Shown: positions 24,024 through 36,065, counted from the first letter of the stretch. The stretch is DNA of 64,000 nt from Acanthochromis polyacanthus (GCF_021347895.1 NC_067121.1:13837962-13901961); one strand, 5' to 3'. The notes: generated from the letters alone by a model not told the origin. Numbers and translations: made by a program.

Positions 24024-25335
24024 TGACCCGGATTATCCATCCATGGCGGAATTTCACTTGAATTAATAAAGAAAACAATGATCATTATAATGATAATAAA
24101 TGTTTTCAGTCTACAAACAAGAAATGTAATAAAAGAAGGCTTCATATTGTGATATTTTCTTCTTCCGCTGCTTATTTACTGTTGAGTTTGAGTCATGAGA
24201 CAGATTTATCGTGGTGGCTTTTTTGGAGAGCTGGCAATCTGTGTTTTTGTAATTTTTCCTTTTACTCCTTGAGTTGCTTTGTGCTAAAACGGTTTGATTT
24301 GAGTGGGAATTGCTGGTTAGGCTTAAAGTCAATATTCTCCTGATCACGGATATACGATGAGGTTTGAATGGGTTGTCATGGTAACAGCTTGTGCTCCGAT
24401 GTAACTCCAGCTATGGTCCTCAGTGACCCCTGGTTTATTCTTTTGTATTCAAAATGGCTTAACCTTTATCTTATTTGCGATGAAGAGAGTTGAGTGGTTG
24501 GTTTATGTGCTGTCCCTGAGCTGTAAATCCTGTAGAGATGTAGGTGGTCTATTTGACATGCTGATTTCAACATGAAGTTCAACATCGTTAGGGGTTCGTA
24601 ATTCATGTAAAAGTGTCGGCACAGCTCTTAAGTGGGTTTTATTCAATACATAACAATTACTTAAAACATGAAATAACTCTTGTGCATTTTATAGTAGCAT
24701 ACCAAAAGCAACATCAATTACAGTCATCATCCCAAGCACTTCTCTAAAGTCACTTTTGCCAGGCTCCATCCCCCCCACTTTTAAAAACAAACTGACGCCC
24801 TTGGTTACAACAATGACTTTATGGACAGTCTCATTTGTCCAAATCTGTATAATGTTTGTAAAACAATTCAGCTCTTTATTTTGGCATTAAATGGGGTTTG
24901 CCTGTAGAATTTTGCTGTACTTGCTACAAAAGCCTTTTACCATCTGTGCAAGGCATGCAAGTGGGAGAGTTTTTTTTTTGTATTTTTTCTTCCGCCCTGT
25001 GAGGGAAAGAGCTGTAGCCTTGGTGACTCACGGATGGAATTTCAGAAGCAACTTTTATTTTCCTAAGTTGAAAAGAAAGGTAAAACTTTAAACTAAAATA
25101 AGCCACAAATGTCCTGCGTCAATAAAACAAATCAACTGAACAGCGTTCTATTTCTCTGAAGAATCTTAAGGCTAAAGTAATGGTAAAATCCAACTTACTA
25201 GCTTTCCGAAATCAAATAAATGTTTCATCATAATCAAAGAAACTGATAGACATGGCCATGTCTATCAGTGAAGTCACCTAAAATTTTGTAGACAATTAAG
25301 AACATATTAAGATGCCATGAACAAAGAACATATGC
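24024..25335. other. No gene seen; contains a 28-bp palindrome at 25242-25269
   Basis: I recognise no coding segment, RNA gene or complete repeat. The palindrome (arms ACTGATAGACATGG and its complement, no spacer) is the only notable structure. Confidence 0.4.
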
Positions 25336-26221
25336 ACTACCCAGTCCCTCCAGGATTTCGCGGGTGTTTTTCTTGATTGTTGCGCTCGAAAATGCCTGAA
25401 TTCGCAACAGCTTGTCTAAAAAATTGCGATTAAAAATTGGGTCATTCCATACCAAATAAACAAAAATCCAGAAAAGTGGTTGCATCCACCACCTCAAAAT
25501 TGCTTCATATTTTTTTGTACCATTCTTTGGTACATTTCATTGGGAAAGCCAAAATTTTAAGGTCCTAAACCCAATCCTCATGGTTCTACAGGCAAGGGTC
25601 ATGTTTTTAAGTTTCCGTCTGTAATTTTTTTCAGTTTTCACAACTTTATATCTCAGGAACCTCTCCAGATATCTGCTTGAATTTTTCAGGACTAAAATAT
25701 GTATATAGTACATAATATTTTGAGCGTCAAGAAAGGTATATGTCTCATATTTTTTGTATACCAGACCTCTCAATATGTGAAAAAATTCTTCAGACGAGCT
25801 TTTCATGTTGGCATTTCCTGATCAAGAGAGATCATTTGGTTCTCAAAAATGGTTCAGTTTGGTAGGATCCAACATAAAGTAAGTATCAAAGCATGACTAG
25901 TACTGAAAATGTTATTCACAACCTTGCGATAATGTCTCAAACATTGGTCATTAGCAAAAAATGACTATTTTTGAACTAAAATTTCAGATTGTGGACAAGG
26001 TTGTACAAGTTTCATACTTAGCAAAATTTTTAATCTTTATCTTAACTTAAAAAACTACAAAAGAACTTTGGTTCTGCTTGTCAACATCTTGAAAATGAGG
26101 CACAGAGTGTACAGGAGTAGACATTTTTGACTAGCTGGTGGTTTCTTACAAATTACAACCTAAACACAAACTAGACAATCAAATGTCACTAAATTAAACA
26201 TATTAGAAACATGGAAGTTAT

Positions 26222-26520
26222 TTAGACAACATTTTTTGACTTTGATCTCCACAAGTCCTCAACTCTCTTCAAAATGCTTGCATCAAGAAACCTATAACGC
26301 CTCCCTAAACCAACTGCATCAGGCACTGGCACAACACACAGGACATGTTCTTTGGGCACCCAGCACTCATTCGTATGTTTTGGCCAGTAAAAGGACTTGG
26401 TTGGTCCATGCGGGTGCATAAATTGTACTTCAAAATCATCATGCTCTGAGGAATGTGACTTGACATTGCCAAGCCACCATCATATAGACATGCTACGTAC
26501 TGCCCAGGGGATATGTCTTC
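26222..26520 (-). pseudogene. C-terminal relic of a transposon-type protein (MHPHGP...WP...WVP)
   Basis: Reading left from 26520, one frame gives PGQYVACLYD. After a deletion or frameshift near 26473, a second frame gives LGNV, DDFEVQFMHPHGPTKSFYWP, ECWVPKEHVL and a stop at 26222. The pattern (YD..W..GNV, VQFMHPHGP, CWVP) recalls a small beta-rich module at the C-terminus of transposon-associated proteins in fish and cnidarians. I cannot name the family. The upstream part is lost to the insertion starting near 26575. Confidence 0.45.
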
Positions 26521-26574
26521 TGACTCAGCTGTGGATTCAACAAGCCCTCAAACTCATACGACCACACAGGTCAT

Positions 26575-27112
26575 ATGTAACCAGGCGTAAACTAACCGTG
26601 ACGTCACCCGTTGGTTTCAACGCTGAGAAAATGAAGCCCGGATTTTGCTACTTCCTGGTCGCCGTTTTGGATTTTTTGGAGCCAGTGATGTAAAAAGCGT
26701 CATCAAACAGGCTGGACCGGAGAGCAACTAGGGGCAGGATTGGCTGAGGACTCTCTTATCCCGCCCACATTTTACTGCAAAAGCTTCTGTTGTGGTCTAT
26801 CAAGTATAACCATGCCCCCTTGCTCCACCAACTTTAACGATTTATTTAAAATTCAGTATTGATTCATTTTAAGATTGGCCACCTGAGCTCTCATTTTGAC
26901 CATGAAAACTAATGGGAAAAAAATCCTGAGCTGTAGAAAATCAGTCTATCAAATTTTATTTTTTCCAAAAATAAATTGAGGTCTCTGGAGAAAAAGCTTT
27001 TTGAAGCCAGCCCTAGCGGACGGCGTGATATTGCAAGTTTTTGACACTTCCGGGTGGGCTTCAATTCTGGAGCCAGATGCTACGTCCACTATATATACAG
27101 TCTATGTATGTA
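26575..27112. mobile_element. Teleost MITE-like repeat ('cgtgacgtcacccgttggtttc ... acagtctatg')
   Basis: The segment runs from 'ctaaccgtgacgtcacccgttggttt' to 'gtccactatatatacagtctatg', strings I associate with a widespread fish non-autonomous repeat. The left terminus is not clearly preserved and no target duplication is identified. Confidence 0.4.
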
Positions 27113-27239
27113 ACGTGCCCCTGAATACAACCCATGAGAGCGTATTTAGGTTAGCGCCCGTACGGGAGACAGGAAGGTATTACGGGATTTAATTCGCGAA
27201 ACGGCTTTTCCCTCGCAAAATGGCTTTTCCTTCACTTTT

Positions 27240-27292
27240 GCAAGATGGGTTTAGGGTTATGGTTATGGTTATGGTTAGGGTTAGTGTTAGGT
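27240..27292 (+). repeat. Degenerate TTAGGG-like simple repeat
   Basis: It reads 'gggtttagggttatggttatggttatggttagggttag'. It is interspersed and only telomere-like in composition. Confidence 0.7.
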
Positions 27293-27619
27293 CAAAGTTT
27301 GTTCATGGTGACGTTTCAGGTGAGAAACCGGAGTGTCGATATTTACTCAACTGCTAGAGGTCGCTTAACGTCAAAACGTAACACTTGGTCGTAACACGGA
27401 CGTGTACAGACGACCTATGTGGTCGTTTTTTCAATGAGGACAGTCTCGTGGATTCTGGTTCACTAACTGTGGTGGAATGTTCACAGTCTCCCCTGGGCTG
27501 TTTTACCTGTACTGAGAAGACAGCATCATCTTCTGAAACACGCCTTACCAACAAATGGCTGTTTTAAGAAGCTTCCCTATCTGACATATAGATGACATCT
27601 TTATTGTTTGTAATGCACT

Positions 27620-28222
27620 ACCACCACCAACTAGCCTAACCGCGCTAGACAACCCATGGCAACGAATTTAATTCTCTGCCAGGGTGGGTCTAGTTACCCT
27701 CCATAAGGCTCGAGGCTGGATTCTCCTAAAACTGGCCGGACCAATCACCATGAAGTGTAGAGTCAGAAGGCGGGCGTAACGAAGTGACGACAGAGACATG
27801 ACGATTCTGACAGAAACAACCAGCGCACAATAAACAGTTATCTTTTGACTTGGCTTTGGCCACAGCCCTTAAAGATTTGAAGCTAGAATTCAACTTGAAA
27901 GATAAACAAAGGACGGCACTTCAGTGTTTCATTGAGAAGAAAGACGTATTTGGACTTATGCCGACGGGATATGGCAAATCCTTAATATACCAGTTGGCTC
28001 CGCGGCTCCTGGTTGGGAAGCTAATGGGACTTAGCCACAATCCGCCGGTGCTCTCGGAACTACGTCAGCCTATTCGTTGTGTTGATTAGTTGTATACCTA
28101 CCCAGTTGCTGCAGAGGGATTTGATAGACAACCTTTTAGCCCGCCTCCCTCCCTGTCGAGCTTCCCTAGACCTTTGAGCCGTCAGAAACATGGGTATAGC
28201 GTTGCTAGGCTAACCACCAACG
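27620..28222 (+). mobile_element. Non-autonomous element carrying a RecQ fragment
   Basis: The left edge 'accaccaactagcctaacc.cgctagac..cccatg' is the imperfect inverse of the right edge 'catgggtatagcgttgctaggctaaccacc'. The next blocks inward ('gtctagttaccctcc' and 'gagcttccctagacc') are also roughly inverted. Between them lies a helicase-like open segment. Target duplications are not resolved. Confidence 0.45.
27850..28089 (+). pseudogene. RecQ-type helicase N-terminal fragment (motif I)
   Basis: The frame LKDLKLEFNLKDKQRTALQ, DVFGLMPTGYGKSLIYQLAP, VGKLMGLSHNPPVL matches the start of a RecQ-like DEAD helicase, with the Q-motif region and Walker A (PTGYGKS). It diverges before motif Ia and stops at 28087-28089. 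There is no DExH box and no ATG in the usual place (the frame opens with TTG and is open further upstream). It is a captured fragment, not a working helicase. Confidence 0.65.
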
Positions 28223-28289
28223 ATTCTACATGCTCTACCCAACCACCACTAGTTTCAGCTCAAGCACCGGCTTTCTCTAAAGTTAGCAT

Positions 28290-28985
28290 GCAAAGCAAAC
28301 TAGTCTTCTAGCACATGCACATTCACAACCACCACCTGAAAAAAAGAGAATTTTGAACATTTCAAAATCTGATGGGATATATGCAAAAGATAAGAACATA
28401 TATGATTTGTTCACTATGTTTCCAGCACCACCTGCAAGAGAAAAACGTCCTTATTGCTATAAGCTGTGGAGAATGAATACAGCAAGAACCAAAGTTGATT
28501 TTAAGTTTTTCTACAAGGTTTCATGTGCATCTTCAAACCTACAAAATTTCAAAAATGTGCCACCTTGTCCGCATGGAGTAATTTCAGCCTAAATATGGTG
28601 AATTTTGGCAAACGACCTGTGATTGACAGCTTCCCCAGCCCTCCCTAGGCACATTTAGTGTCCCATAAATGTATCAAAAAATTGCTTATGACCCAGACAA
28701 CAAAATCTGACCTATCCTGACCCAGCAGAGTAATGTTAAGTACCTAATAAATGCATTTCATTTTGGAGCTTATTGTTATCTTATGCACCTTTTATATGGT
28801 TGTACCTCAACAGATTTTCATCAGAACACTTGTCTGACCACTTTATTTTATGCATCTATATACATTTCAAAGAACTTGAAAATTTGAAGAAGATATATTG
28901 AGTACTTCCTGAGTTATTAGGGTTTGAAATCATCAAAAAATGACAGATTTTAAAAATTAAGGACCTCCCTCCTTATTGTGTATTC
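28290..28985. other. Unassigned interior of the composite element
   Basis: A short plus-strand open frame at 28353-28592 has no recognisable domain. The rest is A/T-rich repeat-like DNA continuing the material seen at 25439-26220. Confidence 0.35.
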
Positions 28986-29344
28986 CACCACAATATTACA
29001 CGGGTTGTGAAACAGTTTAGCTCCGCTTTGGTGAAGAACATCAGGGAATTAATTGTTTATCATGGTCTTCAGCAGCAATTTTTGTTGGTAAATGAGAGAC
29101 ATTAGTATCTCACATGTCTGCATCTTCAAACCATAAACAAGGAAGTGAATTCGGTGAAGTACGTGCAATATGTTTGCGCTGGGAGCTGCTATGATTGGTG
29201 GAACTCATGGGAGGCGGGCCAAAATTGCGGGAAAGTTGTGGTGATTGGACAAAATTGCAAGGCCGGGCAAAATTCGCGGAGATTGGTTGATTTTGCGTGA
29301 ATTCGCGCGATTGCAACATCGCGAATTCCTGGAGAGACTGACTA

Positions 29345-30660
29345 CCGTCAAAGGTTTGGACACACTTTCTTATTTAATCATTTTCTTTACCTTCATTAAA
29401 TCTACATTGTAGATTTTCACTGAAAGCATAAAAACGTAGTAAAGAAAAAACATGTGAAATAAGTCAAAACATGTTTTACATTTAAGATTCTTCAAAACAG
29501 CCATCCTTTCCTTTGATTACTGCTTTGCACATTCTTGGCATTCTCTGGATGACCTCCATGAGGTCGTCACTTGAAATGGTTTTCCAACAGTCTTGAAGGA
29601 GTTCCTGTAGATGCTGAGCACTTGTTGGCCCTTTTGCATTCACTCTGCGCCTGTCTGACCTAAACCCAAACCATCTGGACTGTGTTTAACTCAGACGACT
29701 GTGGAGGCCAAGTCATCTGACAGCACTTCTCGGTCAAATAGCACATACACAGCTTGGAGGTATCTTTGTGGTCACCGTACTGTTGTAAAATAAATGATGG
29801 TCCAACTAAACACAAACTGGATGGGATGGCATGTCACTGCAGGATGCTGTGGTAGCCATACTAGGTCAGTGCGTCTTCAATTTTGAATAAATTCCCAACA
29901 GTGTCACTAGCAAAGCACCCCCACACCATCACATCTCCCGCTCCATGCTTCATTTTTGGAACTGTGCATGTTAAGACCATCCTTTCACTTTTTCTGCAGC
30001 GCACAAAGACAAGGCAAGTGGAACCAAATATCTCAAATTTGGACGCATCAGACCAAAGTACAGATTTCCATTGGTCCTTCTGTTTCCTGGCCCAAACAAA
30101 TCTCTTTTGCTTGTTGCTTTTCCTTCGTAGTGGCTTCTTTGCAGCTATTTGACTATAAAGGCATGATTGGCACAATCTCCTCTAAACAGTTGATGAAGAG
30201 ATGTGTCTGCTACTAGAACACTGTGCATCATTTATCTGGGCTCTGATCTGAGGTGCTGTTAACTTAATGCTTGGTCTTCCTTTCCTTCGGCGGTCCTCAT
30301 GTGCGCCAGTTTTGATGTAGCACTTGATGTTTTTTTCCGGACTGACTGACTTTCAGTTCTTAAAGTAATGATGGACTCTGTCATTTCTCTTTACTTAGCT
30401 GATTGGTTCTTGCCATGATATGAATTCTGACAGTTGTCAAATAGGCCTGTCAAGTTTGTACCAACCTGACTTCTGCACAACACAACTGATAGTCCCAAGT
30501 CCATTAAGAAGGCAAGAAATTCCACAAATTAACCTTGACAAGGCACACCTGTGAGGTGAAACCCATTTCAGGTGACTACCTCATGAAGCTCATCAAGAGA
30601 AGGCCAAGGGTTTACAAAGCTGTCGTCAAAGCGAAGGGTGGCTGCTTCGGTAGGACTCTA
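29345..30660 (-). mobile_element. Decayed Tc1-like transposon (CCGTCAAAGGTTTGGACAC end)
   Basis: The left terminus starts right after TA (29343-29344) with the typical 'caaaggtttggacacac'. The minus strand carries scattered transposase fragments, the clearest at 30175-29861 (KRFVWARKQKDQWKSVLWSD, FEIFG, MKHGAGDVMVWGCF). The expected right terminal repeat is missing, and frames are broken by several indels. It differs from the other Tc1 families in this window and is much older. Confidence 0.8.
29861..30175 (-). pseudogene. Tc1 transposase fragment
   Basis: This 104-residue open piece covers the first catalytic aspartate region (VLWSDASKFEIFG) and the GGG-like motif (HGAGDVMVWGCF) but lacks the second aspartate and the glutamate. 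Upstream and downstream pieces are in other frames. Confidence 0.75.
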
Positions 30661-30732
30661 AAATATAAAACATGGATAAAATTCATAGTTTAATGCATTT
30701 CTGCAGCATCACACTGTAGCAGGATCCATATT

Positions 30733-32990
30733 CAATTCAATTCAATTCAATTTTATTTATATAGCGTCAATTACAGTCAAATTGTCTCAAGACGCTTTAC
30801 AGAACCCATATGCCTGACCCCCAGAGGAAGCCCAAAGGCGACAGTGGCAAGGAAAACACCCTTTTAACAGGGAAGAAACCTCGAGCAGAACCCGGCTCTA
30901 TATAGGGGGGACCCATCTGCCTGCTGGCCGGGCGGGTTGAGAAGGACAGAGGAGGGCAAGGGGGAGGGATGGGAGAAGAGGGAGGGGTGGGAAAGCAAGG
31001 AAAACACAACACACATTTGGATACATGTATGACAGGATATGTGACACAAAGTATAAGCTAACATTGAAAACTGACTCATAGTTTACTCTTATGATGTACG
31101 GCTCTGACATTAAATATACTACATATATAGCTAGCAGTAAAATTCAAGCAGTATGTAAGTTAGCATAACAAGTATAGTGAAGGCGATGCAGAGTTGACTG
31201 GTGGAAAAGGGGAGTTGGAAGGGCTGGAGGAAGGTCAGCAGCAGCATCCCACAGTGGACATGGTGGAGACTAGACCAGTTGGTGGAACATCAAAGTATCC
31301 AGCTCTGGGACCAGGGACACTCGGAGAAATAGCACAGGGGGAAACAGAGTGAATGTACTGCAATAACGGTATACATATTAAATGTAAAGGTAGATAGAGA
31401 AGGGCTCAGTGCGTCAAGAGAAGTCCCCTAGCAGCCTAGGCCTATAGCAGCATGACTAGGGGCAGAACGAAGGGATGTCCAAGAGGGAGTCGGCTGTGCA
31501 AATGAAGACACAAGCCGAATCCCTGTGGGTCACCCAGTCAGCCCTAACTATAAGATCTGTCAAAAAGGAACGTTTTAAGCCTGGTCTTAAAAATAGAGAG
31601 GGTATCTGCCTCCCGAACCCAAACTGGGAGCAGGTTCCACAAGAGAGGCGCCTGATAACTGAAGGCTCTGCCTCCCATTCTACTTTTAGAAATTCTAGGA
31701 ACAACAAGTAAGCCTGCAGTTTGAGAGCGAAGAGTTCTATTAGGATAATATGGTACTAACAGATCTTTAAGATATGATGGAGATTGGTTATTAAGAGCTT
31801 TATATGTCAGAAGAAGGATTTTAAATTCAATTCTGGATTTAACAGGAAGCCAGTGAAGAGAAGCAAGTATAGGGGAAATATGATCTCTTTTGCTAACTCC
31901 TGTCAGTACTCTCGCAGCAGCGTTTTGGATCAACTGTAGATGTTTAAGAGAGCTATTTGGACAACCCGATAATAAGGAATTGCAATAGTCAAGCCTGGAA
32001 GTAACAAAAGCATGAACTAATTTTTCTGCATCACTCTGAGACAGGATGTTCCTGATTTTTACAATATTTCGCAGGTGAAAAAGGAAGTCCTACAGACTTG
32101 GTTTATGTGTGAGTTAAAGGACATGTCCTGGTCAAAAATAACTCCAAGATTCCTCACAGTAGTACTGGAGGCCAACGTGATGCCATCCAGAGTAACTATT
32201 TGCTTTAAAAGAGAGTTTCTAAGATGTTTGGGGCCAAATACAATGACTTCAGTTTTGTCTGAATTTAGCAGTAGGAAGTTAAAAGTCATCCAGGTTTTAA
32301 TGTCCTTAAGACAATCTTGCAGTCTAGCTAGCTGGTCAGTTTCATCTGGCTTCATAGATAAATACAATTGTGTGTCATCTGCATAACAATGGAAGTTAAT
32401 ACAATGCTTCCTAATAATATTGCCTAAAGGAAGCATGTATAATGTGAAAAGTATCGGTCCTAAGACAGAACCCTGAGGAACTCCATGATTAACTTTAGTA
32501 GGCTCAGAAGAGTTATTGTTGACATGCACAAACTGGAACCTATCTTATAAGTAGGATTTAAACCAGTCCAGTGCTGTCCCTTTAATGCCAATTGAATGTT
32601 CTAGATGCTGTAATAAAATTTTGTGGTCGATTGTGTCAAACGCTGCACTAAGATCTAACAAAACAAGTATAAAGACTAGTCCATTATCTGATGCTATGAG
32701 AAGGTCATTAGTAACTTTCACCAGAGACGTTTCTGTGCTATGATGCACTCTGAAGCCTGACTGAAACACTTCAAATTATTCCTTTGTAAGTGTTCACATA
32801 GTTGATTTGCAACTATTCTTTCCAGAATTTTAGAGAGAAATGGTAGGTTGGATATTGGTCTATAGTTAGCTAACACATCTGGATCTAAAGTGGGCTTTTT
32901 AAGCAAGGGTTTGATGACAGCAACCTTAAAAGCCTGTGGTACATAGCCTGTTACTAGAGAGAGATTAATCAGATCTAACATTGCATATAT
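30733..32990 (-). mobile_element. L2-type non-LTR retrotransposon, 5'-truncated
   Basis: Minus-strand frames in order encode [20 protein letters not shown] (32981-32718), [11 protein letters not shown] and [13 protein letters not shown] (32769-32545), [13 protein letters not shown] and YADD (32529-32059), and NAAARVLTGVSKRDHI...LHWLPV...TYKALN (31933-31544). These are RT fingers/palm and the typical C-terminal region of fish L2/CR1-like elements. Three frame changes break the ORF. The 3' end is the tandem 'ttcaattcaattcaatt' tail at about 30733-30760, a common ending of this LINE group. Endonuclease and ORF1 are absent, as expected from 5' truncation. It is not active. Confidence 0.88.
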
Positions 32991-33356
32991 GTCTCACAAA
33001 GGAGTTCTGTATTTTTATGTATAGCAGGATCAATTTTTTTTTAAATTATCAATTATCTGGACATTATCAGTAAAAATCTAATGGTCAAAAATGCTGTGAT
33101 TTTTTCCAATTTTCCAGGAATTTCAAAATTTTAGATCAATCAATCCACATACAGCCGACAGTTGTTACATTGCATTCTGGTGCCAGTCCAAGTCTCAAGT
33201 CACAACTCTGCATGTTACACGTGAAATACACAGTTCAAATCTTATGAGTGCTTACACTCATACTCTTATCATTGAGCTTGTAGGAGAGTATCTTACTCAC
33301 TATAGTACTACAACCTTCTTGATTTATATCTAGAATTCATCCACTTACATAACATC
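32991..33356. other. No gene seen
   Basis: A/T-rich DNA between the LINE and the hAT-like element. Nothing is recognised. Confidence 0.4.
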
Positions 33357-33364
33357 ACTTCAGA

Positions 33365-33971
33365 CCAGAGGCGATTGTAGGATCAGAGGTTTAGGGGTGC
33401 TGAGCACCCAGTGTTGCCCGGCCAGGCAAGATAAATTTCACTGTTTGTACATTTTAACGCAATTTCATTCCCACATTTGTGAAAGAAAAGCATAACACTT
33501 TATGAAAAAGTCTGCGACTAAACCATCCAATCTGATAAATATTATTTAAATGCTGAGTCACCGCAAAAGAGGAATGCACTGGAATCATAAAAGAAACATA
33601 TCATAATCCTAATTTCTGGGAAAAGACGACTCATTTAGATACAGCAGCTCCTCAACATACACATAAACAGCATGTATGTTTCTAGAGTAAACCAGAGCCC
33701 TATATTGAGTATCAAAAACACCAAAATGGACCTTGGATTTATTTTTTGACTTTTATTTGAAATGTGATGCACAGCATGTAAAACAGATTAACAGAAATTG
33801 ACTTTTTCAATGCATGTATTATATGCTGTATAATGTATGTATACATTGATCCAACTTACAGCATTACTCTTGATAGATAAACCATTTGATCTTACTTTCC
33901 TACCTGAACCTGGCTCTTTTTTTTTTAAAATGAATCTTATGTCCATGATAAGTGTCTGTCTATCTGTCTGT

Positions 33972-34065
<94 letters not shown>

Positions 34066-34377
34066 CAGGAGTTGTAATGGGCATCCAGTCAGTTAGCTAG
34101 TCAGTAGCACCTTGGCTTTAATATTAACACATGCACTTGACACAACAGCGAGCTTCTTTCAGTCTAGTTCAAACAGACACTGACTAACTGGGGGGTTGCT
34201 GTATTTTTGTTGTTAAAACATTACCTATCAACCAAGTACTGTATGGTTTTTACACTTTTCAGCTTTGATAAATAAAAATTACATGCAATGCAAAAAAAAA
34301 TCTCTCAAATTTTAGGGGTGCTGGGATTCAATTTAGGGGTGCTTGAGCACCCTTCAAAATGGGCTAGAAACGCCTGT
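33365..34377. mobile_element. hAT-like non-autonomous element with 8-bp target duplication
   Basis: ACTTCAGA lies on both sides (33357-33364 and 34378-34385). The ends are near-inverse: cCAGAGGCGATTGTAG and CTAGAAACGCCTGt. Subterminal 'tttaggggtgctgagcaccc' and 'ttaggggtgcttgagcaccc' also mirror each other. There is no transposase; a long CA repeat lies inside. An 8-bp duplication and the CAGAGGC start fit hAT. Confidence 0.85.
33977..34064. repeat. (CA)n microsatellite
   Basis: An uninterrupted CA run of about 43 units. Confidence 0.97.
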
Positions 34378-34385
34378 ACTTCAGA

Positions 34386-36064
34386 CTGTTTGTCTGATGC
34401 TGTCATCAGTTACAGCATTTGGTTCTCACTTAAATTACAAGAAACTTGGCATTGAGTGTGACAGAAAATTGTACCCATTTTTAGAGAAGGAACCAATTTG
34501 TGTATCTGAATAATTTGGTTGGTACGATTTCCTCTTTTTGAAAAGTAACAGTGCAGTGGTGGTTGTGGTGTTTTCAGTTTCTTCTCCTCAAGAGCTGAGG
34601 TAAAAATTTGTACAATAAAATGTGGTTCAACAAACATTTTAGCATTTAATATTTTGGCAAAATAGATGTAATCATTATGCCTAATCAGTGCTGCTTTATG
34701 TTAATGATGTTTTTGGTGGGGGGTTTGGATCAAGAAGCTGAGCACTACACACAGTTAGCAACAGTAACATGTAACTAGGTGGATGACTGACATTGTAGAT
34801 GCTGGTGGCCTGAGCGTGAAAGCTGATGGGGTAGAGACTGCTGGTGAAGAAGGCTAGCTGGCAAACAAATGACTAGAGGTAGCGGAACCTGAACCTTTCG
34901 ATGACACTTAAAAACAAAGAACAAATGCAGAGGCTGTGTGAGACTACAACACTACAACAGAGAGAGCATTTAGCAGAAGGTAGACGGACCAGCTGTGGTT
35001 TAAATACTAAGAGGTTGATTGTAAAATGAATTTCAGATGTGTCAGATAATTGCCAGCAGGAGAAAAGTATGTCACCATGTCCAGGTAAAGATAAGAGTCA
35101 TCTAATATGTTGAGCCTCCTCATTCTCTCTTTTCTCCATCTTCCTACATGTGAACCTGAATTAGAATTAGTGTGCAGTCTTGAAGGATGTCTCCAATCTT
35201 AAACTGCATCCTGAAGCCTGAGGAGGGAGGACGCTTGCCACGGTAGCTATGAGTGAGAATGCACAGCAGAATTCTTGAAGTATCCTTTGCAGAAGTCTTT
35301 TCAGAACCTGTGACATATAAAAGAGACACACAGCTGGAGTGTTTAGTTATTTGCGTGTTACACCTCTTTTATACTTCACAGCATGTGTGGATATTAAATA
35401 ATGAAATAAAGATGTAGGACAACAGTAAATTTTTCTCACATTGTGCATACATTGAGAAATTGTTGAAGTAGAACTAAATATATACTTTAGCTGTCATGAG
35501 CACTGTTACATACAGTGACAGAGATCTTAAAATATAACAGCAGGCTTTTACAAAGCAATGGACAGATGATGCAGCTGTATGACGTATCACATTTCACTGA
35601 CATCTCTTTAAAATGACAGCAATGAAGTGAAATGCCTCATGCCTTTGTTGAATACCTGTTGTCTCTTGTGTCTCATTCTTGTCTTCTTCCCTCACATCTC
35701 AGATGAGAGCGACTAAGACACGAGGAAAGGAGGTGAGGAAGGAATCGAAGATGTACAAACTGAGAAATGCCAAGAGGGGATACACTCCTATACACAAGGA
35801 GAGAGAGAGAGAATGCAAACAAGAAACACAAATAAAAAAGGAGAACAAGAGAAACATTGGGGAAAATAGATAGTCGGAGGACCATGACACTTTCATTTAT
35901 CATTCATTTATTATTGTCACTCAGGAAATTTTAAAAACCCAACTCTATTTGACCTCCTGATTAATGTAAGCAATTGCCCTATTCGTTTTGCTGAAGACAA
36001 ACATGTACACAGATGTACATCAGTGACTTAAAAACTAAACTTGCCTACCATTCCAGTACATCTA
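34386..36064. other. Mostly unassigned; one exon-like segment on the minus strand
   Basis: Apart from the candidate exon at 35156-35307 I see no supported gene. Short plus frames near 35679-35873 are lysine/arginine-rich and arise from purine-rich DNA. Confidence 0.4.
35156..35307 (-). CDS. Possible isolated exon of an unrecognised gene
   Basis: On the minus strand an acceptor (TATATGTCACAG) precedes an open 152-base segment encoding SEKTSAKDTSRILLC, HSYRGKRPPSSGFRMQF and KIGDILQDC, followed by CAG|GTTCAC. The amino-acid composition is protein-like, not repeat-like. I cannot identify a family or find convincing neighbouring exons. Confidence 0.25.
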
Positions 36065-36065
36065 T

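Larger units (their letters stand above)
25342..29340. mobile_element. Composite 4-kb DNA transposon with CAGTC(C/T)CTCCAGGA ends
   Basis: The left end CAGTCCCTCCAGGATTTCGCG and right end CGCGAATTCCTGGAGAGACTG are inverted repeats. Both flanks carry actacc (25336-25341 and 29341-29346), a 6-bp target duplication. Only about 97 bases on the left and about 350 on the right look like this element; the middle is filled by other insertions starting with 'aattgggtcattccat' at 25435. The right part is rich in 'aaaattgcggg' strings. It may be hAT-like by its CAG start, but hAT makes 8-bp duplications, so I leave the superfamily open. Confidence 0.65.

Noticed and set aside
27240..27292. Telomere-like repeat as an interstitial telomere
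   Set aside because: The units are mixed (ttaggg, ttatgg) and short; similar blocks lie inside the ggggacc repeats.
31475..31711. Plus-strand frame within the L2 element
   Set aside because: It is antisense to the L2 C-terminal coding region.
33837..34100. Open frame with a His-Thr run
   Set aside because: It is translation of the CA microsatellite.
35679..35873. Lys/Arg-rich plus frame as a gene
   Set aside because: It arises from purine-rich DNA; the donor-like GTGAGG inside and the lack of other exons give no support.
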